Shown piece by piece: positions 1-8,791 of a stretch of DNA of 31,351 nt (its first letter is position 1; the number at the start of each line of letters is the position of its first letter). This DNA is from Geothermovivens sp964644845. GTDB lineage: Bacteria > Zhuqueibacterota > Zhuqueibacteria > Oleimicrobiales > Geothermoviventaceae. Below the pieces are notes generated by a model, which saw only the letters and a program-made list of their open reading frames with translations, was not told the DNA's origin and did not search any database. The translations under genes were made by a program, and so were the position numbers. Location: positions 1-31,351 of the forward strand of contig CAZXXS010000066.1 of the NCBI GenBank assembly GCA_964644845.1, written 5' to 3'.

Positions 1-150
1 CAAAGCCGACCGGATTGGAGCTTGGCCCTTTCTTTTCTCGTCCCCGTGTGGTTTGGTGCTGCTGATCGAGGAAGCGCACTCTCCCGATTTTCTGCTTGCG
101 TGGGTCGTGCGGGTTTGGTAACTTTGCGCCCTTTCCGGAGAAAGCGCAGC

Positions 151-543
151 GTGAAAACTGAGGTGACCGTGGGCAAACTGGTGCACAAAACCGTTGCGGT
201 TTTGCTTCTGTTGGGCGTTGCGCTCCTGTTGTGGAACGTCGCCGCCAACGGCCACTTTCACCGTTTGCCGGACGGGACTGTTCGCTTTCACTGTCACCCC
301 TTCCAGAATCCCTTCAAGAAAAGCCCAAACGATTACCCCGCGCACCACCACACGAATTTCGCCTTCGCTTTCTACAGCCTGCTCACGAACTTGGGCCTTG
401 TTTCGGCAGCCATTGTAATCGCCTCCCTTTTTCTCCTGCTTGCCAGCCCCTTCTTTGTGCAGTTCAGCGAGTTCCTGCCTGACCGTTTCGTTTCCAGCCC
501 GCACATTGCTCGGGCTCCTCCTCGCCTGGCTCTTCCGGGCTGA
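151..543 (+). CDS. Small histidine-rich two-helix membrane protein
   Basis: A 130-residue protein of unknown function. I chose the GTG at 151 because GGAG lies 10 bases upstream; the frame is open further upstream but without a better start. Visible parts are a hydrophobic helix at about 13-31, a conserved-looking segment GHFHRLPDGTVRFHCHPF at 34-51, HHHTNF at 65-70, a second helix at about 81-102 and a short tail containing RAPP. The clustered His/Cys between the helices suggests a metal-binding loop facing outside the membrane. From memory, small proteins with a HxHxLPDG...HxHP signature and a RAPP tail occur in Bacteroidota-type genomes beside TonB receptors; I cannot verify this here. The next gene is a TonB receptor, so a role in metal handling or sensing is inferred, not shown. 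Confidence 0.6.
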   Translation: MKTEVTVGKLVHKTVAVLLLLGVALLLWNVAANGHFHRLPDGTVRFHCHPFQNPFKKSPNDYPAHHHTNFAFAFYSLLTNLGLVSAAIVIASLFLLLASPFFVQFSEFLPDRFVSSPHIARAPPRLALPG

Positions 544-992
544 GCTTCTTTTCCCGCAGAAATCCAAAAAAACCTTGAGCAGAGGGATCTGGCTGCGTGG
601 CGCCGCAGCGTCCGTGGCTGCGTGCGCGGACGGGACATTCCCTGCGCGGGGCCGCGCTCTGTTCGTCGGCGGAGCAGGGAGATCCCATCCGAGCTCGCCT
701 CAAAACGGGCGGTTGGTGTCTCTCCCGTGCGGCTGGTGACGGGGGCCACCGTCACCAGCGCGGTGTCGAGAGGTTGTCGCCGTTGGTCCCGAAGCGTAGG
801 CTACCCGCTTTTGGGAGAGGTGCCCGGTTGCGAAGCCGAGGTACGCAGAGCAAGCGTCGGGAAAAGGGGCTTGGTCTCCGTCTGTTGCGGGCCTTTCCAT
901 TGTCTTGTCAAGCCGTGGAAAAGGCACGCGGTCGCTTGGTTTGGCTTAGAACCCGTGTGGAGCCACAAAGGACGAGGAGGAACGGAGAAGCC
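544..992. other. Long GC-rich spacer upstream of the TonB receptor
   Basis: About 450 bases without a convincing gene. The receptor frame stays open through much of it (from 597), but the translation is Arg/Gly-rich, has no signal peptide, and the receptor's own signal peptide starts at 993. I looked for a cobalamin or other known riboswitch core and did not find one. The only clear structure is the 11-bp inverted repeat at 732-759. It may be the 5' leader of the receptor mRNA. Confidence 0.5.
732..759. promoter_or_regulatory. Perfect 11-bp inverted repeat, possible operator or leader hairpin
   Basis: GCTGGTGACGG is followed by a six-base loop (GGGCCA) and its exact complement CCGTCACCAGC. 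There is no T-tract after it, so it does not look like a simple intrinsic terminator. It lies 233 bases upstream of the receptor start and could be a repressor site or an RNA hairpin in the leader. Confidence 0.45.
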
Positions 993-3221
993 ATGTACAA
1001 ATTTCGCTGGATTTTGCTGCTAACGGTTCTCGCACTGCTGAAGATCGGCCAGGTGGAGGCTGCTCCGGGCACCGGTTCGGCCGTTGTGACAGGTAAGGTG
1101 GTCGACAGCAACACAGGTGAGCCTTTGCCCGGGGCGAACGTTTTTCTGGTTGGAACCGCAATCGGCAGCGCCACCGATGAGCGTGGAGCATTCCGAATCG
1201 TGGGTGTGCCCCTTGGCCACTACACACTGCAGGCGAGCATGATCGGCTACCGGCCGGCTAAGGTCGCGCTCAGCGTTGCTTCGGAGAAGACTTACGTAGT
1301 GAATTTCGAACTGCATCCCATCACGCTACGTGGCAAGACGATCGTGGTCACAGGAACGCGAACGGCTCGGTATGTAAAGGACACGCCGGTCTACACGGAA
1401 GTTGTCACGACAGAAGAAATCCGCCGGCGGAACCCGCGTGATTTTCTGGAAGCAACGCGCTACGTGGCTGGTGTGGATCCGCAAGTGGAATGCTCTGTTT
1501 GCAACACAGCCTCCATTTCCATCCACGGGATGCCGGGGCGCTACACACAGGTGCTGGTGGATGGCGTCCCGCTTTTTGGCAGTCTTGGGCAGGTCTACGG
1601 CTACATGCAAATTCCACCGAGCCTGATCAGCCAGATGGAGGTTGTGAAGGGTTCCAGCTCGGTCCTGTACGGTTCCGACGCAATTGCTGGCATCGTGAAC
1701 ATTCGTACCAGAGAACCCCACACGGTTCCCGAAGTTGAGGCGAACGTCGAACTGGGTAGCTACGGCGAGAGGCGCCTTGGAGGGGTAGCCGCCTACCGCC
1801 AGGACGATCTGGGACTGGTGGTGAACGGTGAGTACTACGGGGTTCAGCCGGTCGACCGCAACGGCGACGGCATCACGGAGTTCACGGGGAGCGCCCGGAC
1901 GTACATGAACGCGAAACTGCATCTGGACCTCTCCGGCAACACCTGGCTGAACGTGAGGGCATCGGGGTTGCAGGAACGGCGTCAGGGAGGCAGGGTATCC
2001 TCCACGGGGTCTTTCATCGAGACAATCGACGTGCCTGACTGGCGCGGCTTTTCGGAATCGATTCTGACGGAGCGCAACGAGCTGATGGCCGATGCCGAAC
2101 ACAAACTCGCCGGCGGTGGGGAAGTCGCCTTCCGTGCTGCGCTGACGCGGCATTTTCAGGACTCGGACTACGAGGGCTTCGTGTACGTTGGCAAGCAGTG
2201 GATTGGTTACGCCGAGACCCAGTGGAATCAACCCTTGAACCGTCGGCACCAGATCACCGCAGGGGCCTCCTACCGCTGGGAAAAGCTGGACGAAAACGCA
2301 GCGATCATGCCGTACGACTACCGTACGGTTTCGCTTTTCATGCAGGAAGACTGGAGACCTTCGGTCAAGTTTGAGGCGGTAGCTGGTGTGCGCTGGGACT
2401 ACCACAACGTGTACAAGCACATCCTCACACCGAGTTTTACGGCCAAGTGGCAGCCCACAGCCGAGTGGACGGCCCGCTTTACGTTGGGACGCGGGTTCCG
2501 GGCTCCGACCGCCTTCTACGAACTGGATCACGGCACCGGCGCCAAGTACAAGTACAACACGAAGTACCTCGCCCGCAAAGCCGAGCAAGCGTGGAGCGCT
2601 ACGTGGTCGCTGGCCTACGATCGTTTCGACCAGCACCTGACCGCATCTTTGTTCTGGCACCACCTGGACAACTACATTGCGGCGCACAACGACCCTTTGC
2701 AGAAAGCGTTCATCGTAGAAAATGTGGAGGCTCCCTCTACGATCGCGGGAGCTGAGCTAAACTACAGTCGGCAGTTTGCCACGGGACTGGGCCTGACGTT
2801 GAACTACGTGCTGGAGCACTACAGCATGGCCCCTGGAACGCTCGGCTACGCTCGTCCGGAGCAGCGTGTAAAGTGGACGCTGGACTACGCTCCGCTCGGT
2901 GGGCCGCTACGCGTGAGTCTTGACGGCGAGGTGACCGGGCCAATGAAGTTGCGCGAGGTCTACGGCCTGGCGTACAACCGTGACGGTTCGCCCAAACGTG
3001 CAAACTCGCCCTGGTACACTGTGGTGAACGCCGAAATTGCCAGACGGCTTGATTCCGGCGTGGAGATTTCTTTTGGGGTTCGAAACCTGTTCGATTTCAC
3101 TCAAAGTGACGTGGAGTCGCCGTTGATGTACGACGACCAAGGCAACCTGGGCGACGTCATTTACATCTGGGGACCGTTGCTGGGACGGCAGGTGGTGCTG
3201 GGACTGCGCGTCAGGTTGTGA
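993..3221 (+). CDS. TonB-dependent outer-membrane receptor with CxxC plug
   Basis: A 742-residue outer-membrane receptor. It begins at ATG 993 after a GAGGAGGAACGGAG ribosome-binding region; the longer open frame lacks a signal peptide. Visible in order: signal peptide (1-23), a carboxypeptidase-regulatory-like beta-sandwich (about 28-108, with GKVVDSNTGEPLPGANV), a TonB-box-like segment KTIVVTGTR (115-123), a plug (about 128-240, with VLVDGVPLFGSLGQVYG and EVVKGSSSVLYGSDAIAGIVNI), then a beta-barrel to a terminal strand ending GLRVRL. Size and order are normal for the family. The plug carries C167 and C170 (ECSVCN) just before the HGMPGRYTQ segment; a two-Cys plug is unusual among general receptors and suggests a thiol- or metal-linked ligand. 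The substrate cannot be read from sequence. The His-rich membrane protein upstream and the transglutaminase-like gene downstream may work with it. Confidence 0.9.
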   Translation: MYKFRWILLLTVLALLKIGQVEAAPGTGSAVVTGKVVDSNTGEPLPGANVFLVGTAIGSATDERGAFRIVGVPLGHYTLQASMIGYRPAKVALSVASEKTYVVNFELHPITLRGKTIVVTGTRTARYVKDTPVYTEVVTTEEIRRRNPRDFLEATRYVAGVDPQVECSVCNTASISIHGMPGRYTQVLVDGVPLFGSLGQVYGYMQIPPSLISQMEVVKGSSSVLYGSDAIAGIVNIRTREPHTVPEVEANVELGSYGERRLGGVAAYRQDDLGLVVNGEYYGVQPVDRNGDGITEFTGSARTYMNAKLHLDLSGNTWLNVRASGLQERRQGGRVSSTGSFIETIDVPDWRGFSESILTERNELMADAEHKLAGGGEVAFRAALTRHFQDSDYEGFVYVGKQWIGYAETQWNQPLNRRHQITAGASYRWEKLDENAAIMPYDYRTVSLFMQEDWRPSVKFEAVAGVRWDYHNVYKHILTPSFTAKWQPTAEWTARFTLGRGFRAPTAFYELDHGTGAKYKYNTKYLARKAEQAWSATWSLAYDRFDQHLTASLFWHHLDNYIAAHNDPLQKAFIVENVEAPSTIAGAELNYSRQFATGLGLTLNYVLEHYSMAPGTLGYARPEQRVKWTLDYAPLGGPLRVSLDGEVTGPMKLREVYGLAYNRDGSPKRANSPWYTVVNAEIARRLDSGVEISFGVRNLFDFTQSDVESPLMYDDQGNLGDVIYIWGPLLGRQVVLGLRVRL

Positions 3222-3431
3222 CCGTCGTACAGCGCTTCCGTGAGTTGGCAAGGGAGGGGAGCGACACCTGAGGTGGTTCGCTTGGCTGGGCCGCGGATGT
3301 GGGCGGCTGGGGCGGCCAGCCTGGCCCGGATTGTGGCGCAGGAGAAACAATCTGATCCGGGCCCCGTACAAGGGGTGACGCTGCAGAGTGATTTCGGGCA
3401 GGGACCCCACTTGGTGCTGGAGGACTGCAAA

Positions 3432-4316
3432 ATGGCGCGGAGCTCGGTCCCGCGTAAAGCTGTTGTGTCGGTGGCATTTCTTGTCGGTGTCGTGTTGGTC
3501 TCCTTCGGTGGTTACGTTTTGTACTCTCTCTACGGTCCGCCTTCTGCTCCTGAACTGGAGTGGGACACCTCGGAAAGCGGCCCCGGAATCAGCCTCCTCC
3601 AGGATTCGCCTAATGATTCAGGCATGCTGGTTTTGCGCGAGCGCTACAAACTCGACCAGCTTGTGCGCGGAGCCAACAGCGATTTGGAACGTTTGAGAAG
3701 AATCGTTGACTGGGTTCACGGGCAGTGGAAACACAGCGGTTCAAACGTCCCAACCCGCCGGGACCCGCTCACGATTCTGGGCGAAGCTCGGGCCGGGAAA
3801 CAGTTTCGTTGTGTGGAGTATGCCGTTGTGACGGCTGCCTGTGCCCGTGCACTTGGGATGCCCGCTCGAGTTTTGGCATTGAAACGCAAGGACGTAGAAA
3901 CGGCCGAATCGGGCGCCGGCCACGTCGTGGCAGAGGTTTGGTTGCGGGACCGTCAAAAGTGGGTGTTCGCTGATGCACAGTTCGCCGTCATCCCTGCTCT
4001 TGCAGGCCTCCCCCTGAACGCTGTGGAGTTCCAGGAAGCCATTGCCCGTCACAAGAAGCCTCTGAGTCTCGGGCCCGGCTGGTCGGGACGAAAGAAGCGT
4101 TTCTACCTTCGCTGGGTGGCGCCTTACCTCTACTATTTCGATTTCGCTCTCGATCAGCGGTTTTTCCTCGATCGTAACCAGAAACAACCGGGTCGGATCA
4201 TGCTGGTGCCCAAAGGCGCCAGCCGTCCGCACGTTTTCCAAAGGCGTTTCCCGATTCGGGATTGTACGTACGTTTCCAACCCGCAGGTTTTTTACCCGAA
4301 AATGGTTCAGCCGTAG
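3432..4316 (+). CDS. Membrane-anchored transglutaminase-like cysteine protein
   Basis: A 294-residue protein starting at ATG 3432, 8 bases after GGAGG; the open frame runs upstream but without a site this good. An N-terminal helix (about 10-33) anchors or exports it. The core at about 80-185 fits the transglutaminase-like superfamily: Cys127 in FRCVEYA, His164 in GHVVAEVW and Asp181 in FADAQF form the expected Cys-His-Asp triad, in family order and spacing. Members cleave or cross-link peptides and amides; the substrate here is unknown. The C-terminal third, rich in aromatic and basic residues, is unassigned. It lies 210 bases after the TonB receptor on the same strand; an imperfect inverted repeat (CCCGGAT...ATCCGGG, 3325-3361) sits in that gap. 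Whether the two share a transcript is uncertain. Confidence 0.75.
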   Translation: MARSSVPRKAVVSVAFLVGVVLVSFGGYVLYSLYGPPSAPELEWDTSESGPGISLLQDSPNDSGMLVLRERYKLDQLVRGANSDLERLRRIVDWVHGQWKHSGSNVPTRRDPLTILGEARAGKQFRCVEYAVVTAACARALGMPARVLALKRKDVETAESGAGHVVAEVWLRDRQKWVFADAQFAVIPALAGLPLNAVEFQEAIARHKKPLSLGPGWSGRKKRFYLRWVAPYLYYFDFALDQRFFLDRNQKQPGRIMLVPKGASRPHVFQRRFPIRDCTYVSNPQVFYPKMVQP

Positions 4317-4797
4317 GTCCTGGCTGGGCCAACTGCTTTTCCTGTAAAAATCGGTGCAACGTGTTGCTGCTTGTTGGTCTCCGGGCTGCGTAGCCGTGCG
4401 GCGAAAGACTGCCCGGACGCTGTTTTTCGGCGCTGGCCGCAACCTGCTCTGACCTCGATCCCTGCCCGGCCCTGTTCCTGCCTACAACTCTTCCGTTTGG
4501 TTCTGCTGCGCCAGAGTCCCGGTGGTTTTCTGGGAATTCTACCTCGCTCGGTGGTTGCCCGCGCGTGAACCGGCGTCGGGACCCTGCGGGCAGAACGGGC
4601 GCGACGCTCCTGGGCTTCGTCTGAGCGAGAGTAGCCGCTGCTGTTCATTTTTGCAGAGGTTCCCGGCGTTCGCCGAGGCTTCGCAAGCGCTGGGAAAGGG
4701 GCTTTTCCTGCCAGGTTCAGCCAGGAAGGTAGGAAACGCCGCACGGCTGTGTCGTCGAGGAGTTGGGTGATTAACCCAGCAGGAGGAGGGACACGGA
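4317..4797. other. Spacer of about 480 bases
   Basis: No convincing gene in either direction; the open frames here have no plausible start or recognisable product. Near the end a self-complementary stretch (TTTCCTGCC...GGTAGGAAA, about 4708-4738) and a short TGGGT/ACCCA hairpin (4765-4779) come just before the strong AGGAGGAGGG ribosome binding site of the next gene. No clear terminator follows the preceding gene. Confidence 0.4.
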
Positions 4798-6303
4798 ATG
4801 GGGAGAGCAACGTTGCGAACGATGGTGTGTGCCGTTTGGATCAGTCTGCTGTGCACGGTGGTTTTGGGACAAACGTACGTTTCCGGGGACGCTTACGACA
4901 GCGGTGGCGGTGGGCCGTGGACGGGCGCCGGCAGCCCCTACATTGTGACCGGAGACGTGAACGTGCCGGCCGGCGAGACGTTGACCATTCAGTCGGGTGT
5001 GGAAGTGAGGTTCGACGGCCCGTACAACTTTGATGTGTACGGGGTTCTGGCGGTGGAGGGCGTTGCCAGCGACCGGGTCCTCTTTACGAGCAACCAGCTG
5101 AGCCCTGCCCCCGGGGATTGGCCTGGCATTACCCTTCAGGCAACGGGGAGCCAGCTGACTTACTGCGACGTGGAGTGGGCAAACACTGGAGTGACCGCTA
5201 ACTGGAAGTGCGCGCTCGATCACTGCCGGATGAGGTCATGTCTCGGGTTGGGTACGTGGCTGATGCCTGGGGACGCCGGGACTGAGATCACCTCTTGCGA
5301 GTTTTCGAACAACGGCGGTACGGGCGTTCAGCTCAGCACCACCGGGCTCATCCAGATAGCGGATTGCCTCGTGGAGAACAACGGTGGGTGGGGAATCGTT
5401 GTGGACGTGGATCAGGTGAAGTTACGAGGCAACCTGGTACAAGGCAACACGGGTGGAGGGGTGAAGCTGTTACTCAGTGTCGTCTCCGCAGACCTCGGCA
5501 GTCTGGCCGACCACGGAAGAAACACAATCCGAAACAATGGGGGAAATCAACTCAGAAACGAAAGCGCTTCGAGCGTGCTGGCGCTGTACAACTACTGGGG
5601 TGAGACAGATTCTGCTACGATTGACGCTAACCTGATCTGGGACGACGACGAAGATCCCAGCGTCGGAGCGGTTTCGTTCCAGCCCTTTTTGACCGAGGAT
5701 CAGTCGCTGCCGGTGACGCTGACCAGTTTTACGGCCTCTGTGGAGAACGGCTGTGTGGTCCTCCGTTGGCTCACGGGGAGTGAAGTCGAAAACCGCGGAT
5801 TTTACGTGTACCGAAAATCAAACGAAGGAGGCACCTGGACCCTTGTGTCGGGTACGCTGATCGAGGGGCTCGGCAGTTCACCGTTGGGTGCGGCGTACAG
5901 CTGGCGGGACTGCGGCGTGCAGGCGGGGCGTGAGTACACTTACCTTCTCGAGAGTGTGGACCTTGGTGGCGCTCGGCATCCTTGCCAGGAGGTAACGCTC
6001 CTTGTGGACGCGCCGGTCCTCCCCGGCGTCTTCACGCTGACGCTGCCAAACCCGAACCCATTTCGCGAATCCACGCAAATCGAGCTCGTCCTCGACGCAT
6101 CCGAGCAGGTGGTTTTCTTCGTGCTGGACTGTCAGGGGCGCACTGTGTGGAGGTTGGACTTGGGGGCGTGTTCCCCAGGACGGTACAGGCTGCGGTGGCA
6201 TGGACTTACAACTGCGTCCAGAAGCGCCCCTGCGGGATTGTACCTCTGCGGCATTCGTGCTGGTAGCCGGACGGTCGTCCGCAAAGTGGTCAAGCTGCGG
6301 TGA
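4798..6303 (+). CDS. Secreted right-handed beta-helix protein with C-terminal sorting domain
   Basis: A 501-residue exported protein starting at ATG 4798, after AGGAGGAGGG at 4781-4790. Residues 1-24 are a signal peptide (cleavage likely before QTYVSGD). Residues about 25-300 form a repetitive parallel beta-helix-like region with short Asn/Gly-rich turns (SNNGGTGVQL, ENNGGWGIVV, QGNTGGGVKL, IRNNGGNQL), as in polysaccharide-binding or -cleaving proteins; no catalytic set is recognised. A fibronectin-III-like segment follows (about 305-400, TLTSFTASVENGCVVLRW), then a FlgD-like/Por-type sorting domain (about 405-501) with LPNPNPF near its start and PAGLYLCGIRAG near its end. Such C-terminal domains direct proteins to the surface through type IX-like secretion in this bacterial group. 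It appears to be a single-gene unit with long spacers on both sides. Confidence 0.8.
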   Translation: MGRATLRTMVCAVWISLLCTVVLGQTYVSGDAYDSGGGGPWTGAGSPYIVTGDVNVPAGETLTIQSGVEVRFDGPYNFDVYGVLAVEGVASDRVLFTSNQLSPAPGDWPGITLQATGSQLTYCDVEWANTGVTANWKCALDHCRMRSCLGLGTWLMPGDAGTEITSCEFSNNGGTGVQLSTTGLIQIADCLVENNGGWGIVVDVDQVKLRGNLVQGNTGGGVKLLLSVVSADLGSLADHGRNTIRNNGGNQLRNESASSVLALYNYWGETDSATIDANLIWDDDEDPSVGAVSFQPFLTEDQSLPVTLTSFTASVENGCVVLRWLTGSEVENRGFYVYRKSNEGGTWTLVSGTLIEGLGSSPLGAAYSWRDCGVQAGREYTYLLESVDLGGARHPCQEVTLLVDAPVLPGVFTLTLPNPNPFRESTQIELVLDASEQVVFFVLDCQGRTVWRLDLGACSPGRYRLRWHGLTTASRSAPAGLYLCGIRAGSRTVVRKVVKLR

Positions 6304-6735
6304 AAAGGCCCGTCGCGAAGTCCTCGAATTTCACGCTGCCACACGGAGCTGAGCTGTGAAGGGCGCTCAAGTTCGAGCCTGTGCCGAGCACGGGGGCTTG
6401 ACGCCGGGTGAGTTCTTCTGTTCGCCACGTGGGCGGCCGAGGTGGGCGCGGCACAACGCTCAGCGTGCGGTGTTGGGGCGTTCGAAAGGCATTCTGTGCT
6501 TGACCGGAACGGGGGTGTGCCTCGGGTTCTCAGGTTAGGCGAGCAAACACTCTGCTCGCGAGCGCCACGCGTTTTCGGCTGTCCGCAGAAGATCGGAGTG
6601 AACCTACCCGGTGTGTTTTGTGCTGGAGCGTGGAACGCCACGTTTGCTTCCCAGCCCAGACGTCGACTCGGAGTCGGGCGCGCTTACGCCGGGAGCGCGG
6701 GGGGAAGCGGGGCCTGTGCCGATTCGGCCCTGCCC
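6304..6735. other. Spacer between convergent genes, with one hairpin
   Basis: About 430 bases between the ends of the beta-helix gene and glpD. I see no gene. A perfect 7-bp hairpin (GCGAGCA, seven-base loop, TGCTCGC) lies at 6539-6559 and might end transcription from one side, but no T-run follows on either strand. Confidence 0.4.
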
Positions 6736-8466
6736 TCATTCGCTTTCGCTCACGAGGGCGTCGCGGGCCGGCTGTTTGGCAGTCAGATCGTTGCGTACGG
6801 GTTCGTAGACAGCTTCCACTTCGGCGATTTCCTGTTGCACCCGGGCGTTGGACCAGCCGAGCTCGTTGGCCATGATGTCAGCAGCTGTTTGCAGGGCCGC
6901 TTTACCTGGGTAGCCAAGCGTGCCCAGTTCCGTGCGTCGGAAGACCACGTCCGCCAGTTTTTGCGCCATTTCCTCCCGTACGGCGTGCAGTACCTCGGCC
7001 TTGATCGTGGTGCTGTCATCGCTGAGGAGGGTCGCCCAAACCGGGGACTCCTCCACGTAACGAAGCACGCGCTGGTAGGCGGATCCGTGGTTGCGTAGCA
7101 GGGCTTCCAGGGAAGAGGGTGGGATGGCGCCGTCCGAGGCTTTCAGCTCGTTCTTCAGGAAATCTTCGAAACAGTCGACGTGTCCACCGTAGAGGGGTGC
7201 GATTGCGGTTACGCAACGGCGACGCGGCAACCCGAGCTTGCTCAGGGCAAGGTCCACAGTTTTTTCTGCCACGTCGCGCGCTGTGGTGTACTTCACCCCA
7301 ATCACAGACAGTGCTCCCTCCACTCCGTGCGCTTTCCGGTGATCCACGATGCGATGGTGTTTGGCCAGAGTCACGTCGCCAGTGTCCGGGTCGACGGCAG
7401 TAATCGGTAGCATGCCGGCCTGGTAGAACGTCACGTCGCCGGATTTGAGCTCGGCCGAGGGGTAGGCGTCCTGCACTTCGCGGAGGAAATCGTCGATGTC
7501 CTGGCGTGTGACGCGGAAATTGTTGGGATTGCCGTCGTAAGCCACGTGAGCGGTGCCGATCAGCGATTTACCCCGCCAGGGCGTGATGAAAAAGAGCCTG
7601 GAACCTTTGGAAAGCACGGCGTCCGCGTCTTTGTACTTCTTGCGGCTGTAAACGCCCACCGCAAATCCCTCGCTAATCGGCCGCGTGACGATGTTTAGAG
7701 CCTTAGAAAGCAGGATCCGGTCGGGTGCCTCGCGCTGACCAAGCATGTTGAGGATCTGATTGTACCAGGGCCCACTTGTGTTCACGACCAGCCGTGCGCG
7801 TACGGAAAAAGGCGTGTCCGTCAGCACGTCCCTCGCTTTGATGCCAACCACGCGATCCCCACGCAGGTCGAAAGCTTCCGCTTTTACGTAGTTGCACGCG
7901 GAGGCGCCCGCCTGGACCGCGGAATGCAGGAAAGCCAGGATCAAACGTTCCGAATTGTACATCTGGGCATCGTACCAGATAGCCCCTCCGGTCAAGTTCT
8001 CTTGATTTACGCCGGGGAACAACCGCTCCATCTCCTCACGCGAAATGACCCGTCCACGAGGAAGTCGCTTGTCCGGTGGCATGCCCCAGTTCCGATCCAG
8101 TGAGATGAGGTCATTCGCGAGCATGGCGAAGAAGAGCGCCTCGGGTCCCTTGACGAAGTGACCGTATGTAGGGATGAGAAACGGCAGCGGGTAAACCAGG
8201 TGCGGTGCGATGCGCATCAGTGTTTTTCGCTCGCGAATGGATTCGCGCATCCGACGAAAGTCGGCGTGCTGGAGGTAGCGCAGACCGCCGTGTACAATTT
8301 TGAGGCTGTTGGAGGAGGTGGCCGATCCAAAATCACCCTTATCGATCAGGGCAACCTTGAGACCCCGCAGGGCTGCATCGTACGCGACCGCCACGCCGTG
8401 AATGCCAGCACCGACTACAAGGACGTCAAACTCGTTTTCCGCCAGCTCCGCGATGTTCCTCTGCAT
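6736..8466 (-). CDS. glpD: FAD-dependent glycerol-3-phosphate dehydrogenase
   Basis: A 576-residue flavoprotein that oxidises sn-glycerol-3-phosphate to dihydroxyacetone phosphate and passes electrons to membrane quinone. Its length suits the GlpD family. The N-terminus has the dinucleotide fold VVGAGIHG (17-24), with family-typical SSNSLKIVHGGLRYL at 51-65. The C-terminal cap domain (about 430-555) contains RRTELGTLGYPG. The start at 8466 is backed by an AGGAAGGAAAG site just upstream on the minus strand. No glycerol kinase or glycerol facilitator lies nearby, so glycerol-3-phosphate may come from phospholipid turnover or genes elsewhere. The upstream region is shared with the divergent gene at 9030 and is full of short palindromes, so regulation is likely but the regulator is unknown. 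Confidence 0.95.
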   Translation of the reverse strand: MQRNIAELAENEFDVLVVGAGIHGVAVAYDAALRGLKVALIDKGDFGSATSSNSLKIVHGGLRYLQHADFRRMRESIRERKTLMRIAPHLVYPLPFLIPTYGHFVKGPEALFFAMLANDLISLDRNWGMPPDKRLPRGRVISREEMERLFPGVNQENLTGGAIWYDAQMYNSERLILAFLHSAVQAGASACNYVKAEAFDLRGDRVVGIKARDVLTDTPFSVRARLVVNTSGPWYNQILNMLGQREAPDRILLSKALNIVTRPISEGFAVGVYSRKKYKDADAVLSKGSRLFFITPWRGKSLIGTAHVAYDGNPNNFRVTRQDIDDFLREVQDAYPSAELKSGDVTFYQAGMLPITAVDPDTGDVTLAKHHRIVDHRKAHGVEGALSVIGVKYTTARDVAEKTVDLALSKLGLPRRRCVTAIAPLYGGHVDCFEDFLKNELKASDGAIPPSSLEALLRNHGSAYQRVLRYVEESPVWATLLSDDSTTIKAEVLHAVREEMAQKLADVVFRRTELGTLGYPGKAALQTAADIMANELGWSNARVQQEIAEVEAVYEPVRNDLTAKQPARDALVSESE

Positions 8467-8773
8467 GCCGCTTTCCTTCCTGGTCTGTCACAAAGTGTGC
8501 TGTCTCGATTGCAAACGGCGTTCAATCTTTGCACAACCGGAACGGGTCGAACACCCGTTTTCAAGGCTAATTCTGAAGTTCCGTAGCGTCGCCTTTCGCG
8601 TGCACCTGAATTTACGCAAGAATTGAGCCAGGTCACGATGACCCTTGAGGTTGTCCTGGGGTGTTACTTGTCCCGGGGGTGGAATTCCCGCCGCGAGGAG
8701 CGCTGAGGGGTGTCCCTTCACTGCGGAGATGTCGACCGGTTTTCGAGGATTGTTCGGGTACTTCTTGGAGAGT

Positions 8774-8791
8774 GTCGACAAAATTGTCGAC
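8774..8791. promoter_or_regulatory. GTCGAC inverted repeat, candidate operator
   Basis: GTCGACAA and TTGTCGAC face each other across two A residues, a perfect 8-bp inverted repeat. Two further TCGA-containing half sites (8797-8800, 8809-8812) follow within 25 bases. The arrangement looks like a multi-site operator. No regulator gene lies nearby to pair with it. Confidence 0.45.

Noticed and set aside
440..739. Possible frameshifted C-terminus of the His-rich protein in another frame (contains a hydrophobic LLGLLLAWLF stretch)
   Set aside because: The 151-543 frame ends naturally with a RAPP-containing tail, which I consider the normal end of such proteins, so no frameshift is needed.
597..992. 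N-terminal extension of the TonB receptor frame
   Set aside because: The reading frame is open but the translation is Arg/Gly-rich, lacks a signal peptide and has no good start; ATG 993 has both a ribosome site and a signal peptide.
544..992. Cobalamin or other riboswitch upstream of the TonB receptor
   Set aside because: None of the conserved core segments of the cobalamin riboswitch could be matched; only a simple hairpin is present.
1326..2687. 453-codon open frame on the minus strand inside the receptor gene
   Set aside because: It mirrors the codon pattern of the receptor on the other strand, has no recognisable product and no independent start signals.
6442..7098. 218-codon plus-strand frame across the end of glpD
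   Set aside because: Most of it is antisense to the conserved C-terminal domain of glpD.
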